DNA of 64,000 bases from an uncultured Planctomycetales bacterium (GTDB taxonomy: Bacteria > Planctomycetota > Planctomycetia > Isosphaerales > Isosphaeraceae): positions 1-64,000 of the forward strand of contig CAIYJE010000189.1 in the NCBI GenBank assembly GCA_903926465.1, read 5' to 3'. Position numbers and translations under genes: made by a program. Below are positions 38,994-48,168 of the stretch, piece by piece; the first letter of the stretch is position 1; the number at the start of each line of letters is the position of its first letter. Under the pieces are notes generated by a model, which did not search any database, was not told the origin of the DNA, and saw only the letters and a list, made by a program, of their open reading frames with translations.

Positions 38994-39779
38994 CTATTTC
39001 AATCCGCCGGTCGGAAGTGTGCTGGTAACCGGCGTGTTCTCGCCCGGGTAAACCACGTAGAGCATGAAGAGCCCCTGCGGGGGCGCGGTGGGCCCCGCCA
39101 ACTGACGGTCCATGCTTCGAAGCACGTGACCCAGCCAGCCTCGGGCTCGATTCCGCTGGCCGATCAGGACCAGTGAACCCGCGATCGACCGGACCATATT
39201 ATACAGGAATCCATCGGCCTCGACCTCTATCTGAACCATATCGCCAACCCGACGAACATCCACGGCCAGGATGGTTCGAACACTGCTGGCACGGTTGGGA
39301 TAGCCGGTTTCAAAGCTCCGGAAATCGTGTCGGCCGATGAGTACCTGTCCCTCTTCGTACATGGCCTCGATATCGAGCCGCTTCGACTGGTGCCAGCTTG
39401 TGCGCCGGTGGAAGGGGTCAATCAGGTATCGATTATCAACCTGGTACCGATAGCGTTTGCTCAACGCGTGGACCGTGGCATGAAAGTCGAGCGGAACATC
39501 CACGGCCGAGAGGACCCGGATGTCGTAGGGCAGCATGGCGTTGAACGCTCGGGCCAGAGCCTCGACCCTGAGCTTGTTTGGAGTTTGAAAACAGACAACC
39601 TGGCCGAGCGCATGCACACCGGCGTCGGTCCGTCCGCTAGCCATGGTGGTGGGAACGGCCGAAGTCACGGTTTCAATGACCCGGTCCAGCTCTCCCTGGA
39701 CCGTTCTCAGGCCTGGTTGCCTTTGCCAGCCGTGAAAGTCGGTCCCGTCGTATTGAATGATAAGCTTGATGTTACGCAT
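38994..39779 (-). CDS. truA: tRNA pseudouridine(38-40) synthase
   Basis: Isomerises uridines 38-40 in the anticodon stem-loop of many tRNAs. It has 261 residues. The start MRNIKLIIQYDGTDFHGWQR and the catalytic Asp in ASGRTDAGVHALGQV (about residue 52) are clear, as are DVPLDFHATVHALSKRYRYQ and FLYNMVRSIAGSLVLIG. It lies 38 bases downstream of the E2-like gene's stop and upstream of the GT4 gene. Confidence 0.96.
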   Translation of the reverse strand: MRNIKLIIQYDGTDFHGWQRQPGLRTVQGELDRVIETVTSAVPTTMASGRTDAGVHALGQVVCFQTPNKLRVEALARAFNAMLPYDIRVLSAVDVPLDFHATVHALSKRYRYQVDNRYLIDPFHRRTSWHQSKRLDIEAMYEEGQVLIGRHDFRSFETGYPNRASSVRTILAVDVRRVGDMVQIEVEADGFLYNMVRSIAGSLVLIGQRNRARGWLGHVLRSMDRQLAGPTAPPQGLFMLYVVYPGENTPVTSTLPTGGLK

Positions 39780-39817
39780 CAGAGATCGAGGTCTGTTTCC
39801 AATTTCGCTGGTACCAC

Positions 39818-40606
39818 TCAGGTATGCATCATCCCAAGTGCCGCGGTACGAGAAGGGATGGCCCGCTGAAGTTCTTCAAGAATCTCGGTCTGAAGCACAC
39901 GCTCAATATCGGCCAGGCGGCGGGCGATGTACGCACCATCGACCACACGATGGTCGTAGATCAGCTTCACGCACACTCGGCCCTCGGTGTCGATGGGGCC
40001 AAACGTCAGCGTGGTGGACAGGGGCGAGATCGGATGAACCTGTTCCGCCCCGAGCGCACCATAGGTGGAGAGGCCGAACGTGCCGAACCGCTTGGCACGC
40101 TTGACGCCAGAGACCGCCAGGGTGCTCCACCAAAGGAACCGCCTGAGCGGGGTAGGCAGGCTACCAATTCGAAGGACCTGGCGGAAGAAGCCCACCTGTT
40201 CAACCGGAGTGTCTTTGTAGAATCTCAGGCTTGCCTGAAGCTCATTCAAGGTCTGACGTTCGGGAGCCCGGAACAGGCCCACAAAGATCCCGTCTTCGCC
40301 TTCATGGCTGCGCTCGATGGCCAGGGCACAAATATTGATCGAGTGCTCATACAGCCTGGTTGTGGGGAACGTGAGCAACGCCCTGCGCAGCTCTGGATGA
40401 TCGGAGGCCACTCGGGCGTAGGCCTTCATGAAAAGCAGAGCCCAGCTTGGCCGGCTCGGGTGGTTGGAGCGAGCGGCCAGCAGTGGCCCCACGTCCATCG
40501 TCCGGCTCACCGGAACCGAGGGGACCTTGCTGGCAAAGTGCACCAGGTCCAGAATAAAGCGTCTGGTCCGACTCAGCGGAATTGTGCGGCCCCGTGGTTC
40601 CGACAT
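39818..40606 (-). CDS. Stand-alone 2-oxoacid dehydrogenase E2-type acyltransferase domain
   Basis: With the start MSEPRGRTIPLSRTRRFILD (AGAGGTG upstream) the protein has 262 residues. The sequence matches the catalytic (chloramphenicol-acetyltransferase-fold) domain of E2 enzymes: the end carries YDHRVVDGAYIARRLADIE, with the catalytic His near 219 and the Asp next to it. No lipoyl or E1/E3-binding domain is present. Such isolated domains occur in several bacterial groups; the acyl donor and acceptor are unknown. No E1 or E3 genes are near. Confidence 0.75.
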   Translation of the reverse strand: MSEPRGRTIPLSRTRRFILDLVHFASKVPSVPVSRTMDVGPLLAARSNHPSRPSWALLFMKAYARVASDHPELRRALLTFPTTRLYEHSINICALAIERSHEGEDGIFVGLFRAPERQTLNELQASLRFYKDTPVEQVGFFRQVLRIGSLPTPLRRFLWWSTLAVSGVKRAKRFGTFGLSTYGALGAEQVHPISPLSTTLTFGPIDTEGRVCVKLIYDHRVVDGAYIARRLADIERVLQTEILEELQRAIPSRTAALGMMHT

Positions 40607-40915
40607 GGGCCTGACACCTCTTAACCCGGCATGAACCTGGGTCCGTTTCATCGTGTTTCCGTTGCAAGCCGATTTCGAACAATTCCCAAGCAGGAACATT
40701 TTCTGATCGGGCTCCTTGAACCCCAAACTTAACCCAAACCGGCTCACCCGGAAAGCCGAACGCTGCCTGCACCCAGCCACCGATCCCGTACCTTGCCTCC
40801 TGATAGAGCAGGCTTTGAGCTTGTAAGCCGCTTGTTCCCTTGAGGGAATGGCCTTATAAGTTTTGCTCAGCCATTCCCAAAGGAACCCCGAACGGCCACA
40901 GGCCGCCACCCAACC
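40607..40915. other. Divergent intergenic stretch
   Basis: About 310 bases between the E2-like gene and comB. A minus-strand frame continues upstream of the E2-like start but has no ribosome binding site or family character. A GAGGGAATGGCC segment near 40840 is partly repeated inverted near 40875 (GGCCATTCC-like arms). Confidence 0.45.
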
Positions 40916-41683
40916 ATGCCAGATCGCCCCCCTGTTTTTGTGCACCTGCTTCCCTCGCTCATGCCGCCAGGGTGCCTGATTGGCGGAACAGCCGTGGTGA
41001 TTGACGTGCTGCGTGCCACCACCGTGATGATTCAGGCACTAGCCTCCGGCTGCCAGGCAATTATCCCCTGCCTGGAGATTGACGAGGCCCAAGACGTTCA
41101 CGGCCGGTTGAGCGCGGGTACCGCATTTCTGGGCGGGGAACGGGGCGGCCGACCGATCCCAGGGTTCGACCTTGGAAATTCGCCAGCCGATTACACGCCC
41201 GACCGATGCCGTGGCAAGACCCTGGTCATGACCACCACCAACGGTACGCGCGCCATCAGGGCCTGCCAGCAGGCCGACCGCGTTTACGTGGCCGGGTTTG
41301 TTAACCTGGCCGCCATGGCCAGACGGCTTGAACAGGTGCTCGACGGCCCGAACCCCCAGCCGGTTCACCTGGTTTGCGCAGGTACCGGCGGGGAAATTAG
41401 CTGGGAAGACACCTTGCTGGCCGGCTCAATCTTCCGCGCTCTCTCTTTCTTCCACGGCCAATACACCCCGGCCGGTAATGATAGCGCACGGCTGGCCGAG
41501 CACGCCGCACCGCGAAACTTCACGGATTTGTGCCAGATGCTGCGGGCCGGCACCGGCGGTCAGAATGTGCAGAAGATCGGCCTGGAAAAAGATATCAACG
41601 ACTGTTGCCAGGTGGATCGATACTCGATCCTGGCTTCATGGCAGCCACAGCCGAGCCCCGGCCAGATCACGGTTGAGCGGTAA
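40916..41683 (+). CDS. comB: 2-phosphosulfolactate phosphatase family protein
   Basis: A 255-residue ComB homologue. Motifs: VVIDVLRATTVMIQALASG near the start, GGERGGRPIPGFDLGNSP, VMTTTNGTRAI and AGTGGEISWEDTLLAG. In methanogens ComB dephosphorylates 2-phosphosulfolactate for coenzyme M synthesis; many bacteria carry homologues without the rest of the pathway, and none of its partners (ComA, ComC) is in this window, so the substrate here is open. It converges on purD across a long inverted repeat. Confidence 0.88.
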   Translation: MPDRPPVFVHLLPSLMPPGCLIGGTAVVIDVLRATTVMIQALASGCQAIIPCLEIDEAQDVHGRLSAGTAFLGGERGGRPIPGFDLGNSPADYTPDRCRGKTLVMTTTNGTRAIRACQQADRVYVAGFVNLAAMARRLEQVLDGPNPQPVHLVCAGTGGEISWEDTLLAGSIFRALSFFHGQYTPAGNDSARLAEHAAPRNFTDLCQMLRAGTGGQNVQKIGLEKDINDCCQVDRYSILASWQPQPSPGQITVER

Positions 41684-41794
41684 CAGGCAACAACTTGCGG
41701 CGCTTTGATTCGCCCGCCTGAAAGGACTTTCGGACTCACAACCTGTACCTGGCCTTTCCTGACTGAGCGTGAACGAGAACCAACAACGGCTATT

Positions 41795-41850
41795 ACCACC
41801 GAAGCCACGGATGGTGCCCCTTGTTTGGGTCCATCTGTGGCTTCGGTGGT
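41795..41850. terminator. Long inverted repeat between comB and purD (probable bidirectional terminator)
   Basis: ACCACCGAAGCCACGGATGG pairs with CCATCTGTGGCTTCGGTGGT, 19 of 20 pairs, around a 16-base loop. It sits between convergent genes, 44 bases from the purD stop. No long T-run follows. Confidence 0.6.
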
Positions 41851-41894
41851 TGAATCATCCAAGTTTTCAGCTCGCAGGCAAGCGAGCCTTGAGA

Positions 41895-43397
41895 TCAGGA
41901 CTCTTTCATCGCCTTGGCGGCGATATCGGTTCGATACTGGGCACCGGCGAAGCGAATCGAGCGAACCGCCTTGTACGCGTGAGCGCGGGCCTCTTCCAGA
42001 TCTTTGCCGATGGCCGTCACGTTCAAAACGCGGCCACCATCGGTCACCACGCGAGATCCACCCTCGGTGGCGGTATTGGCCCGCAGCAGCGTGCCGGCGT
42101 GGAAAACTTTCACGTCGGGCATGGCGGCGGCTTCTTCCAGGTTATGGATGATCCGCCCCTTTTCATAAGACCCGGGATAGCCCTCGGATGTCATGCAAAC
42201 CGTGAGTGAAGGACGGGGGTCCCACTCCACCTGGACCTCTTCCAGGCGTTCATCAACTACGGCATTCAGCAGCTCAAAGAGATCGCTCTTGAGCCTCATC
42301 AGCAAGACCTGACATTCGGGGTCGCCAAAGCGAACGTTGAATTCCAGGACCTTGGGCCCCTGGTTGGTCAACATCAGGCCGGCATAAAGCAGGCCACGGA
42401 ACGGCTTCCGGCTCCGCTTCATGGTGTGGACTGCGGGCACCAAAACTTCACGCTCGACCTGGGCCATCAGTTCGGCCGAAATGATGGAGGTGGGGCTATA
42501 AGCACCCATGCCGCCTGTGTTTGGCCCTTCGTCATTGTCATAGACCCGCTTGTGGTCCTGGCTGGTTTCGAGCGGAAGAATTGTTCGGCCGTCGGTGAGG
42601 GCCAGGATGCTGACTTCCTGTCCGTCAAGCCGCTCTTCGATGATCACGCGCTCACCGGCTCGGCCCAAGGTGCGCCTGACCATGATCTCGTCGATCGCTT
42701 TGATGGCTTCTTTGAACGAGGAGCTGACCACCACCCCCTTGCCGGCAGCCAGACCGTCGGCCTTGACCACCAGGTTAAGAGGGCGACCCAGCACGTAATC
42801 ACGCGCCTCGGCTGGAGTCTGAAAGACAACTTTCTGGCCCCGGCTTTCGATTTCAACCGGCCCTGGTAAACCTTCAGGGTTTCGGGCGTCGAATGAGCGT
42901 TCGATGGCGTCGAGTGCTTCTTCGGCGGTGCGGCAGGTGGCCGGTCCACGAAGTGCGCGAGTTTTGCAGCGAATGGCCAGTGAGACATCGCGTGAGAGGA
43001 TGTATCGCTCTGCGTCTGGGGCCGTTCGGAAGACCCGGTAATCTGCGGTGGGGATACCGGCCTGGCGCATGACCTCTTTGGAGAAGATTTTCGAACCTTC
43101 GAGTTCAGCGGCAGCCCGGCTCGGCCCGAACACGCGCAGACCTTCCTTCTGGAAGGCGTCCACAATTCCGAGAACCAGTGGCTCTTCTGGGCCAACCACG
43201 GTCAGGCCAATCTGTTCACGCTTGGCGAACTGGATCAGCGACTTGAAGTCCGTGGCTTCGATCGGAACATTTTGTCCCTCAAGGGCGGTACCCGCGTTTC
43301 CAGGTGCGCAAAACACGCGACTGACCATGGGAGACTGCTTCAGTTTCCAGCACAGGGCATGCTCACGCCCACCCTTACCAACCACCAGGACTTTCAA
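41895..43397 (-). CDS. purD: Phosphoribosylamine-glycine ligase with internal duplication
   Basis: Second step of purine synthesis (PRA + glycine + ATP to GAR). The family is clear from MKVLVVGKGGREHALCWKL, VVKADGLAAGKGVVV, GPNTGGMGAYSPT and LEFNVRFGDPECQ. The protein has 500 residues, about 70 more than normal. The excess lies inside the ATP-grasp domain: residues 125-168 (PDAERYILSRDV...TCRTAEEALDAIERSF) look like a decayed copy of 195-240 (PAEARDYVLGR...SSSFKEAIKAIDEIM). The second copy has the intact ATP-binding lysine motif, the first reads AIRCKTRALRGPAT instead. The enzyme should be active. Convergent with comB. Confidence 0.93.
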   Translation of the reverse strand: MKVLVVGKGGREHALCWKLKQSPMVSRVFCAPGNAGTALEGQNVPIEATDFKSLIQFAKREQIGLTVVGPEEPLVLGIVDAFQKEGLRVFGPSRAAAELEGSKIFSKEVMRQAGIPTADYRVFRTAPDAERYILSRDVSLAIRCKTRALRGPATCRTAEEALDAIERSFDARNPEGLPGPVEIESRGQKVVFQTPAEARDYVLGRPLNLVVKADGLAAGKGVVVSSSFKEAIKAIDEIMVRRTLGRAGERVIIEERLDGQEVSILALTDGRTILPLETSQDHKRVYDNDEGPNTGGMGAYSPTSIISAELMAQVEREVLVPAVHTMKRSRKPFRGLLYAGLMLTNQGPKVLEFNVRFGDPECQVLLMRLKSDLFELLNAVVDERLEEVQVEWDPRPSLTVCMTSEGYPGSYEKGRIIHNLEEAAAMPDVKVFHAGTLLRANTATEGGSRVVTDGGRVLNVTAIGKDLEEARAHAYKAVRSIRFAGAQYRTDIAAKAMKES

Positions 43398-43819
43398 CGC
43401 CTCAACCTCCGATGCAGGGACGTCCCGACACTCAATTCCATCATCTTACGGAATGCACTGGAATCTCGCACAGGGGAATGGTGGAAGCGTTCCGCCCCAA
43501 GAATCTGTGAAGGCCGCAGATCTCTTCTAAAAGTCAGACCTTGTGCCGGTTCGGCCTGTCGTGATTCCAAGTTCCCAGCCGATCCAGGGACAGAGCGCTG
43601 GCGTTCAACGAACATGCCAGGCGGGCCTGCCAATCTTGGTTAAAGGTCTGCCCGAATGCACGCACGCAGGCAGGCACTTAGCTTCACAATCTCCCACGAA
43701 TGACTTCCAGATCCTGACATTTGGAAATCATGAATATCCAGCGAAATTCTTGGCCTTGGCCGGATTGAGCGGATCGGATATTCCGTGCCCAACTCAGCCA
43801 ACAAACGGGAGTCGTTGCC
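43398..43819. other. Intergenic stretch, no gene recognised
   Basis: About 420 bases upstream of purD and of the small membrane gene. Open frames in it are short and lack ribosome binding sites or family patterns. It must hold the purD promoter. Confidence 0.45.
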
Positions 43820-44017
43820 GTGCTAACCACATTCCTCTGGGTTCTCTCAGGCTACCTCGCCATCAGCGTGGTCACCGCGCTCATCACGGGGCGAATACTC
43901 AGGAACGCCTCCCAAGAGTCCACCAAGCTCGTCCCGATCAGGGTTGAACTGAACGCAGCGACACCAGCCGATCGCCTGAATAACCCTTCAAAGGGGCAGG
44001 GGAAATCAGCGGCCTGA
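43820..44017 (+). CDS. Small single-pass membrane protein
   Basis: A possible 65-residue protein with a GTG start and GGGAG nine bases upstream. One hydrophobic helix (residues 2-24, LTTFLWVLSGYLAISVVTAL) is followed by a charged tail ending KGQGKSAA. No family recognised. The end overlaps the convergent Nramp-like gene by 12 bases. It is short, so the call is tentative. Confidence 0.45.
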   Translation: MLTTFLWVLSGYLAISVVTALITGRILRNASQESTKLVPIRVELNAATPADRLNNPSKGQGKSAA

Positions 44018-45517
44018 AGCCGGAACCGTGACCGCTGGAACAGGTGACTCTGCCGCAGAGGCAGACGCCTGGCTCCAGAGGTCGAACAGGCTGTACGCCG
44101 CGACCGTCGAAATGGCGACAAACGCCACCCATGTCAGAATATCGGTGAGCAGGCTCGGGCCCACGCGTGGGTCGGTATCGCGGCGACGGAGAAAGATGGT
44201 GGCTCCGGTGATCAAAGGCAGCATGATCGCCTGAGCAATCCCGCCGAACTTGATCAAGCCCTGTGGCTCTCGCACTGCGTAATAAAGCCCAAGTGCGAGC
44301 AAAGGATAGAACAGGCAGAAAACCCGAACAACCCGCTCACGAGCCTGGGGCCCTTTTTGCTTCCAAATACCTGAGAGGTTCAGAAAATCGGCCGTCTGAC
44401 GACTGTTCCCCGCCGTGGCCACATAAAGCGTTTTGAAAAGGACCGCCCAGGCACCCAGCAAGAAGCCAACCCGGGTCAACCCCCGGAGCCCGGCCAGCGG
44501 GGTCCCTTCCAGCGGCGTCAGGTACATCTCGGACAGGGTCCGGATCATCGTGATGCCCTTGGGTTCCAGCCCCTGAGGGTGCAACACGGCAGCGCCTAGT
44601 AAGTAAAACGAGATGGTTGCAACAGTGAACACAACCATGCTGAACCAGGCGTCGAGCTGCATCACACGAGTCCAGCCCCTGGCCCGATCGGCCCAGGCCT
44701 GATCGTCTGTTCGTGGCCCCACCGCCCGTGCGTACCCTTTTTCAATGCACCAGTAGGGATACGCAATCAGCTCGGATGCCCCCACCCCGGTAATTCCGAA
44801 CGCCGAAAACGCCAGCGCCATGGCCGCGGTCGGTACCTGAAACTCAAGCCCAGAGGCCAGGTCTGGCAGCGTGATTCGGAAATTGGTCCACTGAAGAATG
44901 ACCACACTTGCCACCGTGAACAGGGTGACCGCCGCCACCAGAATGGTCGTGACCCGCTCCAGCCGCTTGTATCCGCCAGAAAGCAACAGCGCAATGGCTG
45001 CCAGCGTGGTGAGCGCGGCCCAGATATATTCCTCACGGTCGGCAAGAAACGCTCCCCAGCCGGCATTTAACTGCCCAATGGCCCTTGCCATGGCATCTGA
45101 GGCTGCGGGGAATGCCATGTGAGCCGCCTGCCCCACGGTTCCTTCCATGGCAGCGATCTGAGCCTGGGTGGCCAGCATCATCAGCAGCCAGAGCCAGCAG
45201 ATCCAGGAGGCTCCAAACCTTGGACCAGGCAAGGTATTGAAGGCGGCCAGCGAGGTTTTGCCATGCGTGATGGCGTACCGGCCAAGCTCCACCTGAACAA
45301 AAACCTTGATCACACAGCTCAGCAAGATCAGCCAGAGCAGCGTGAACCCAGCTTTGGCACCCAGGCTGGTGGTGTTGATCAGCTCACCCGTGCCCACGAT
45401 GGACGCCGCCAGGATAAGCCCTGGCCCCATGTAGGTAAGAGATGATCGCAGAGTCTTTGGAGGCTCACTCACAGCGTCGGCGGGCATCTCGTAGGGATCG
45501 TAGCTGGTATCGCTCAT
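44006..45517 (-). CDS. Nramp-related transporter lacking the DPGN motif
   Basis: A 503-residue membrane protein with about 11-12 helices of the Nramp/SLC11 family. The start MSDTSYDPYEMPAD is preferred over one 17 codons upstream. Helix 1 reads MGPGLILAASIVGTGELINT, where true metal transporters have GPG...DPGN; helix 6 reads ITGVGASELIAYPYWCIEKG, without the MPH motif. The LeuT-type fold is therefore likely, but manganese or iron transport is not supported. The substrate is unknown. The gene is not next to metal regulators. Confidence 0.8.
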   Translation of the reverse strand: MSDTSYDPYEMPADAVSEPPKTLRSSLTYMGPGLILAASIVGTGELINTTSLGAKAGFTLLWLILLSCVIKVFVQVELGRYAITHGKTSLAAFNTLPGPRFGASWICWLWLLMMLATQAQIAAMEGTVGQAAHMAFPAASDAMARAIGQLNAGWGAFLADREEYIWAALTTLAAIALLLSGGYKRLERVTTILVAAVTLFTVASVVILQWTNFRITLPDLASGLEFQVPTAAMALAFSAFGITGVGASELIAYPYWCIEKGYARAVGPRTDDQAWADRARGWTRVMQLDAWFSMVVFTVATISFYLLGAAVLHPQGLEPKGITMIRTLSEMYLTPLEGTPLAGLRGLTRVGFLLGAWAVLFKTLYVATAGNSRQTADFLNLSGIWKQKGPQARERVVRVFCLFYPLLALGLYYAVREPQGLIKFGGIAQAIMLPLITGATIFLRRRDTDPRVGPSLLTDILTWVAFVAISTVAAYSLFDLWSQASASAAESPVPAVTVPASGR

Positions 45518-45757
45518 GAGTGGTGCCTGAGTGAGTCTATGATGAAGAGGGCGAAAATCTCGATCCAAGGCTGCGTCAAGCGGTCATGGTAGAGCCAGGT
45601 TCGGTCGGACGCAAAGGGGTGGTGCCTTGAAAGCCTGAAATCGGAAAATTACGCCAAGATTGACACAAAAAACCGCCACCCATGGACCGGTCTCACTTCA
45701 GCCGGCACTTCAAGCCGCGCCTGGTCGTCTAAGCCCCTTTTGCCACGGCTTATTCCT

Positions 45758-46645
45758 TCAACCCCGCTGAAGGTTCAGCCGGAGCCAGTTTGCCACCTCG
45801 TGGCGATCCTCAAACCGACCCTGCCGGATGGCCTGGCCCAGCCACCAGCCGAGTAAACTCAAGCGCAGATCCTGATAACTATTGCCAGATTGCGTAACGT
45901 CTATGCGATCCAGAATTGGCCGAAGTTCCCGTTCGGCCGCATCCAGATCCATACTCGGCCCCTCTCCAAGAGCGACCGCCGCCCGAAGAAATGCCAACTC
46001 TTCTGGCTGGCCGGCCCTGCCAAATTGCCGACGAAACCCGAGCAGGTGCTCAAGGGCCGCACCTGCCACCATTCCCAGACATCCAGCCAGTGCCACCGCT
46101 CCAAGTTGACCCGACGGGCCAAGCCTGTCCGTGACCGGCCAGGCTAGTATTCCCGCGAACAGCCCTCCGCAACCGGCCCCTTTCCACAGGCCGGGATCTC
46201 CGGCCAGCTCATGGCCGATGGTCAAACGAAGTGCCACCTGCTCATCGCTTAGCGCATGAGCCGCACCGATCCAGAACCGCATCGACGGTCCGAGCAACGG
46301 TCGGCTTACCAGCTCCGGTTGAAAACCAAGCCTGACCGCCGTCAGGAAATGCCCAACCTGGTTCACGCTGCCGGTCTTGGGCCAGGGATCTCTGAGTCCT
46401 GGCCCACCTGGACGTGGATCACCCCAAAATCCAGCGTCTCGAAACGCCAAGGCGGTATGCAGGCCAGGAATCACGCTTCGCTCGGTTGCGGCAAGTACCA
46501 CCCGTAACCGATCCATGGCCGTTGGGCCACCGCTCAGTGCGCCGTCGCTGAAAGAACGAGCCAACGCCTCGGCATCATTGAAGCCACACTCCGCTCTGAG
46601 CGCGAGCATACGTGCCTGGTTGGAGGTGAGTTTCAGGTTGGGCAT
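45758..46645 (-). CDS. Hypothetical protein with possible membrane segments
   Basis: A 295-residue protein starting MPNLKLTSNQARMLALRAEC (an ATG three codons earlier is equally possible; the frame is open further). The middle contains HFLTAVRLGF and ALRLTIGHELAGDPGLWKG, then a hydrophobic Gly-rich stretch (GCGGLFAGILAWPV, AVALAGCLGMVAGAALEHLL) that may cross the membrane twice. The C-terminus is helical (LLGWWLGQAIRQGRFEDRHE). No family was recognised. It is isolated on the minus strand. Confidence 0.55.
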   Translation of the reverse strand: MPNLKLTSNQARMLALRAECGFNDAEALARSFSDGALSGGPTAMDRLRVVLAATERSVIPGLHTALAFRDAGFWGDPRPGGPGLRDPWPKTGSVNQVGHFLTAVRLGFQPELVSRPLLGPSMRFWIGAAHALSDEQVALRLTIGHELAGDPGLWKGAGCGGLFAGILAWPVTDRLGPSGQLGAVALAGCLGMVAGAALEHLLGFRRQFGRAGQPEELAFLRAAVALGEGPSMDLDAAERELRPILDRIDVTQSGNSYQDLRLSLLGWWLGQAIRQGRFEDRHEVANWLRLNLQRG

Positions 46646-47066
46646 GATCACCATGAAATGGACCAGGAAAGTTCGTGACCAGAAACCAGAAACAGGATTC
46701 AACCCCCGTGCCAACTTCCGCCCAGGAGGAAAGAACCGAGGATACAAAGGAATTTTCAACCAGCGAAGACGCTTGAGTTGGGGATGGTTGCGTTAAAACA
46801 TCAAGAGAACAGGATGAAGATCCAAAATCCAGCGGCCTGGTTACCGGTTTTGTGCCCGTGTCGACTGCTACCGAACCGCTCTTTGGGGTGACGGTGAACC
46901 GGGGCTCAAGAATGGTCCATCGGGCAGCGGAAAATCGGAACGTGGTAGTCTGGCCGGTCGTCGGATACGATGAATAGTTCCAGGGGTCGTTCCTGATTTC
47001 GTCTGAGGTCGGCATGAAGGCCACTTCAGAAGAGTTTGAAAGACTTTGAAGAAGGATAGATGCGCC
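46646..47066. other. Divergent intergenic stretch
   Basis: About 420 bases between the unknown gene at 45758 and asd. A minus-strand frame from about 47015 (MPTSDEIRNDPWNYSSYP) to 46575 would give 147 Ser/Thr-rich residues, but it overlaps the downstream gene's start in another frame and has no clear ribosome binding site. I leave it uncalled. Confidence 0.4.
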
Positions 47067-48092
47067 GTGAGTGCTGAAGTTCACGTGGCGGTGGTGGGTG
47101 CCAGTGGGGCGGTGGGTGACCGGATGATCCAGTTGCTGGAGCAGCGGGCGTTCCCGCTGAAGTCGGTCAAATTCCTGGCTTCCGAGCGAAGCGCCGGTAA
47201 AACCATCAGGTTCCGCGGCGAGGAATGCCCGATCACGCCGATCACGGAATCTGCCTTTCGTGGCGTTCAGATTGTTCTCTCCAGCACTCCCGGGCCAATT
47301 TCCAAGGAATGGAGCCCGATCGCGGCTCGGGCTGGGGCCGTGGTGGTAGACAACTCAAGTGCGTTCCGGATGGACCCCGATGTCCCGCTGGTGGTTCCCG
47401 AAGTGAACCCGCACCACATTGCCAGGCATAAGGGGATTATCGCGAACCCGAACTGCTCGACCATTCAGATGGTGGTTGCCCTCAAGCCATTGCATGATGC
47501 CGCCCGCGTCAAACGGGTGATTGTCAGCACCTATCAGTCCGTCTCAGGCGCGGGGATGAAGGGAATTCATGAACTTGAGACCCAGTCCGCCGCCACCGTG
47601 CGTGGCGAGGCGATTCCGGTCCCTGAAAAATTCCCGCACCCGATCATTGGTAACTGCCTGCCCCAGATCGACGATTTCTTGCCAAGTGGTTACACCAAAG
47701 AAGAAATGAAAATGGTGCACGAGACACGCAAGATCATGGGGGACGACACGATTGACGTTTCTCCCACCTGTGTGCGCGTGCCGGTTCCGTTTTGTCATAG
47801 CGAATCAATTTCGGTCGAATTCGAGCGTGCAATCTCTGTCGAGGAAGCACGATCGTTGCTGGCCAATGCACCTGGCGTGACCCTGGTTGATGACCCCGCG
47901 CACAAGAAATACCCGCTGGCAACCGACGCAGTTGGCCGGGACGACGTATTTGTGGGCCGGATCCGCCAAGATCTATCCAACCCACGCGTGCTCCTGTTTT
48001 GGTGCGTGAGCGACAACCTGCGCAAGGGTGCCGCCACCAACGCCGTTCAGATTGCCGAGGAACTGATCAAGCAAAACTTGATCCGTTCCTGA
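47067..48092 (+). CDS. asd: Aspartate-semialdehyde dehydrogenase
   Basis: Reduces aspartyl phosphate to aspartate semialdehyde, the branch point to lysine/DAP, threonine and methionine. With the GTG start (AAGGA upstream) the protein is 341 residues, normal size. NADP-binding GASGAVGDRMIQLLEQ is at the N-terminus, the catalytic Cys130 is in ANPNCSTIQ, and the substrate region has STYQSVSGAGMKG and the His in RVPVPFCHSESISVEF. A TTG seven codons earlier is an alternative start. It is 76 bases upstream of the PPK2 gene on the same strand. Confidence 0.95.
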   Translation: MSAEVHVAVVGASGAVGDRMIQLLEQRAFPLKSVKFLASERSAGKTIRFRGEECPITPITESAFRGVQIVLSSTPGPISKEWSPIAARAGAVVVDNSSAFRMDPDVPLVVPEVNPHHIARHKGIIANPNCSTIQMVVALKPLHDAARVKRVIVSTYQSVSGAGMKGIHELETQSAATVRGEAIPVPEKFPHPIIGNCLPQIDDFLPSGYTKEEMKMVHETRKIMGDDTIDVSPTCVRVPVPFCHSESISVEFERAISVEEARSLLANAPGVTLVDDPAHKKYPLATDAVGRDDVFVGRIRQDLSNPRVLLFWCVSDNLRKGAATNAVQIAEELIKQNLIRS

Positions 48093-48168
48093 GATCCGGG
48101 TTGCACCAAATTGGAAGCAACCCGCCAGGCACATTTTCGTCACCCTCTGCACTCCCTGAGTTGACCTG

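Noticed and set aside
46575-47015. Ser/Thr-rich minus-strand frame upstream of the gene at 45758
   Set aside because: No ribosome binding site or family similarity, and it overlaps the start of the next gene in another frame.
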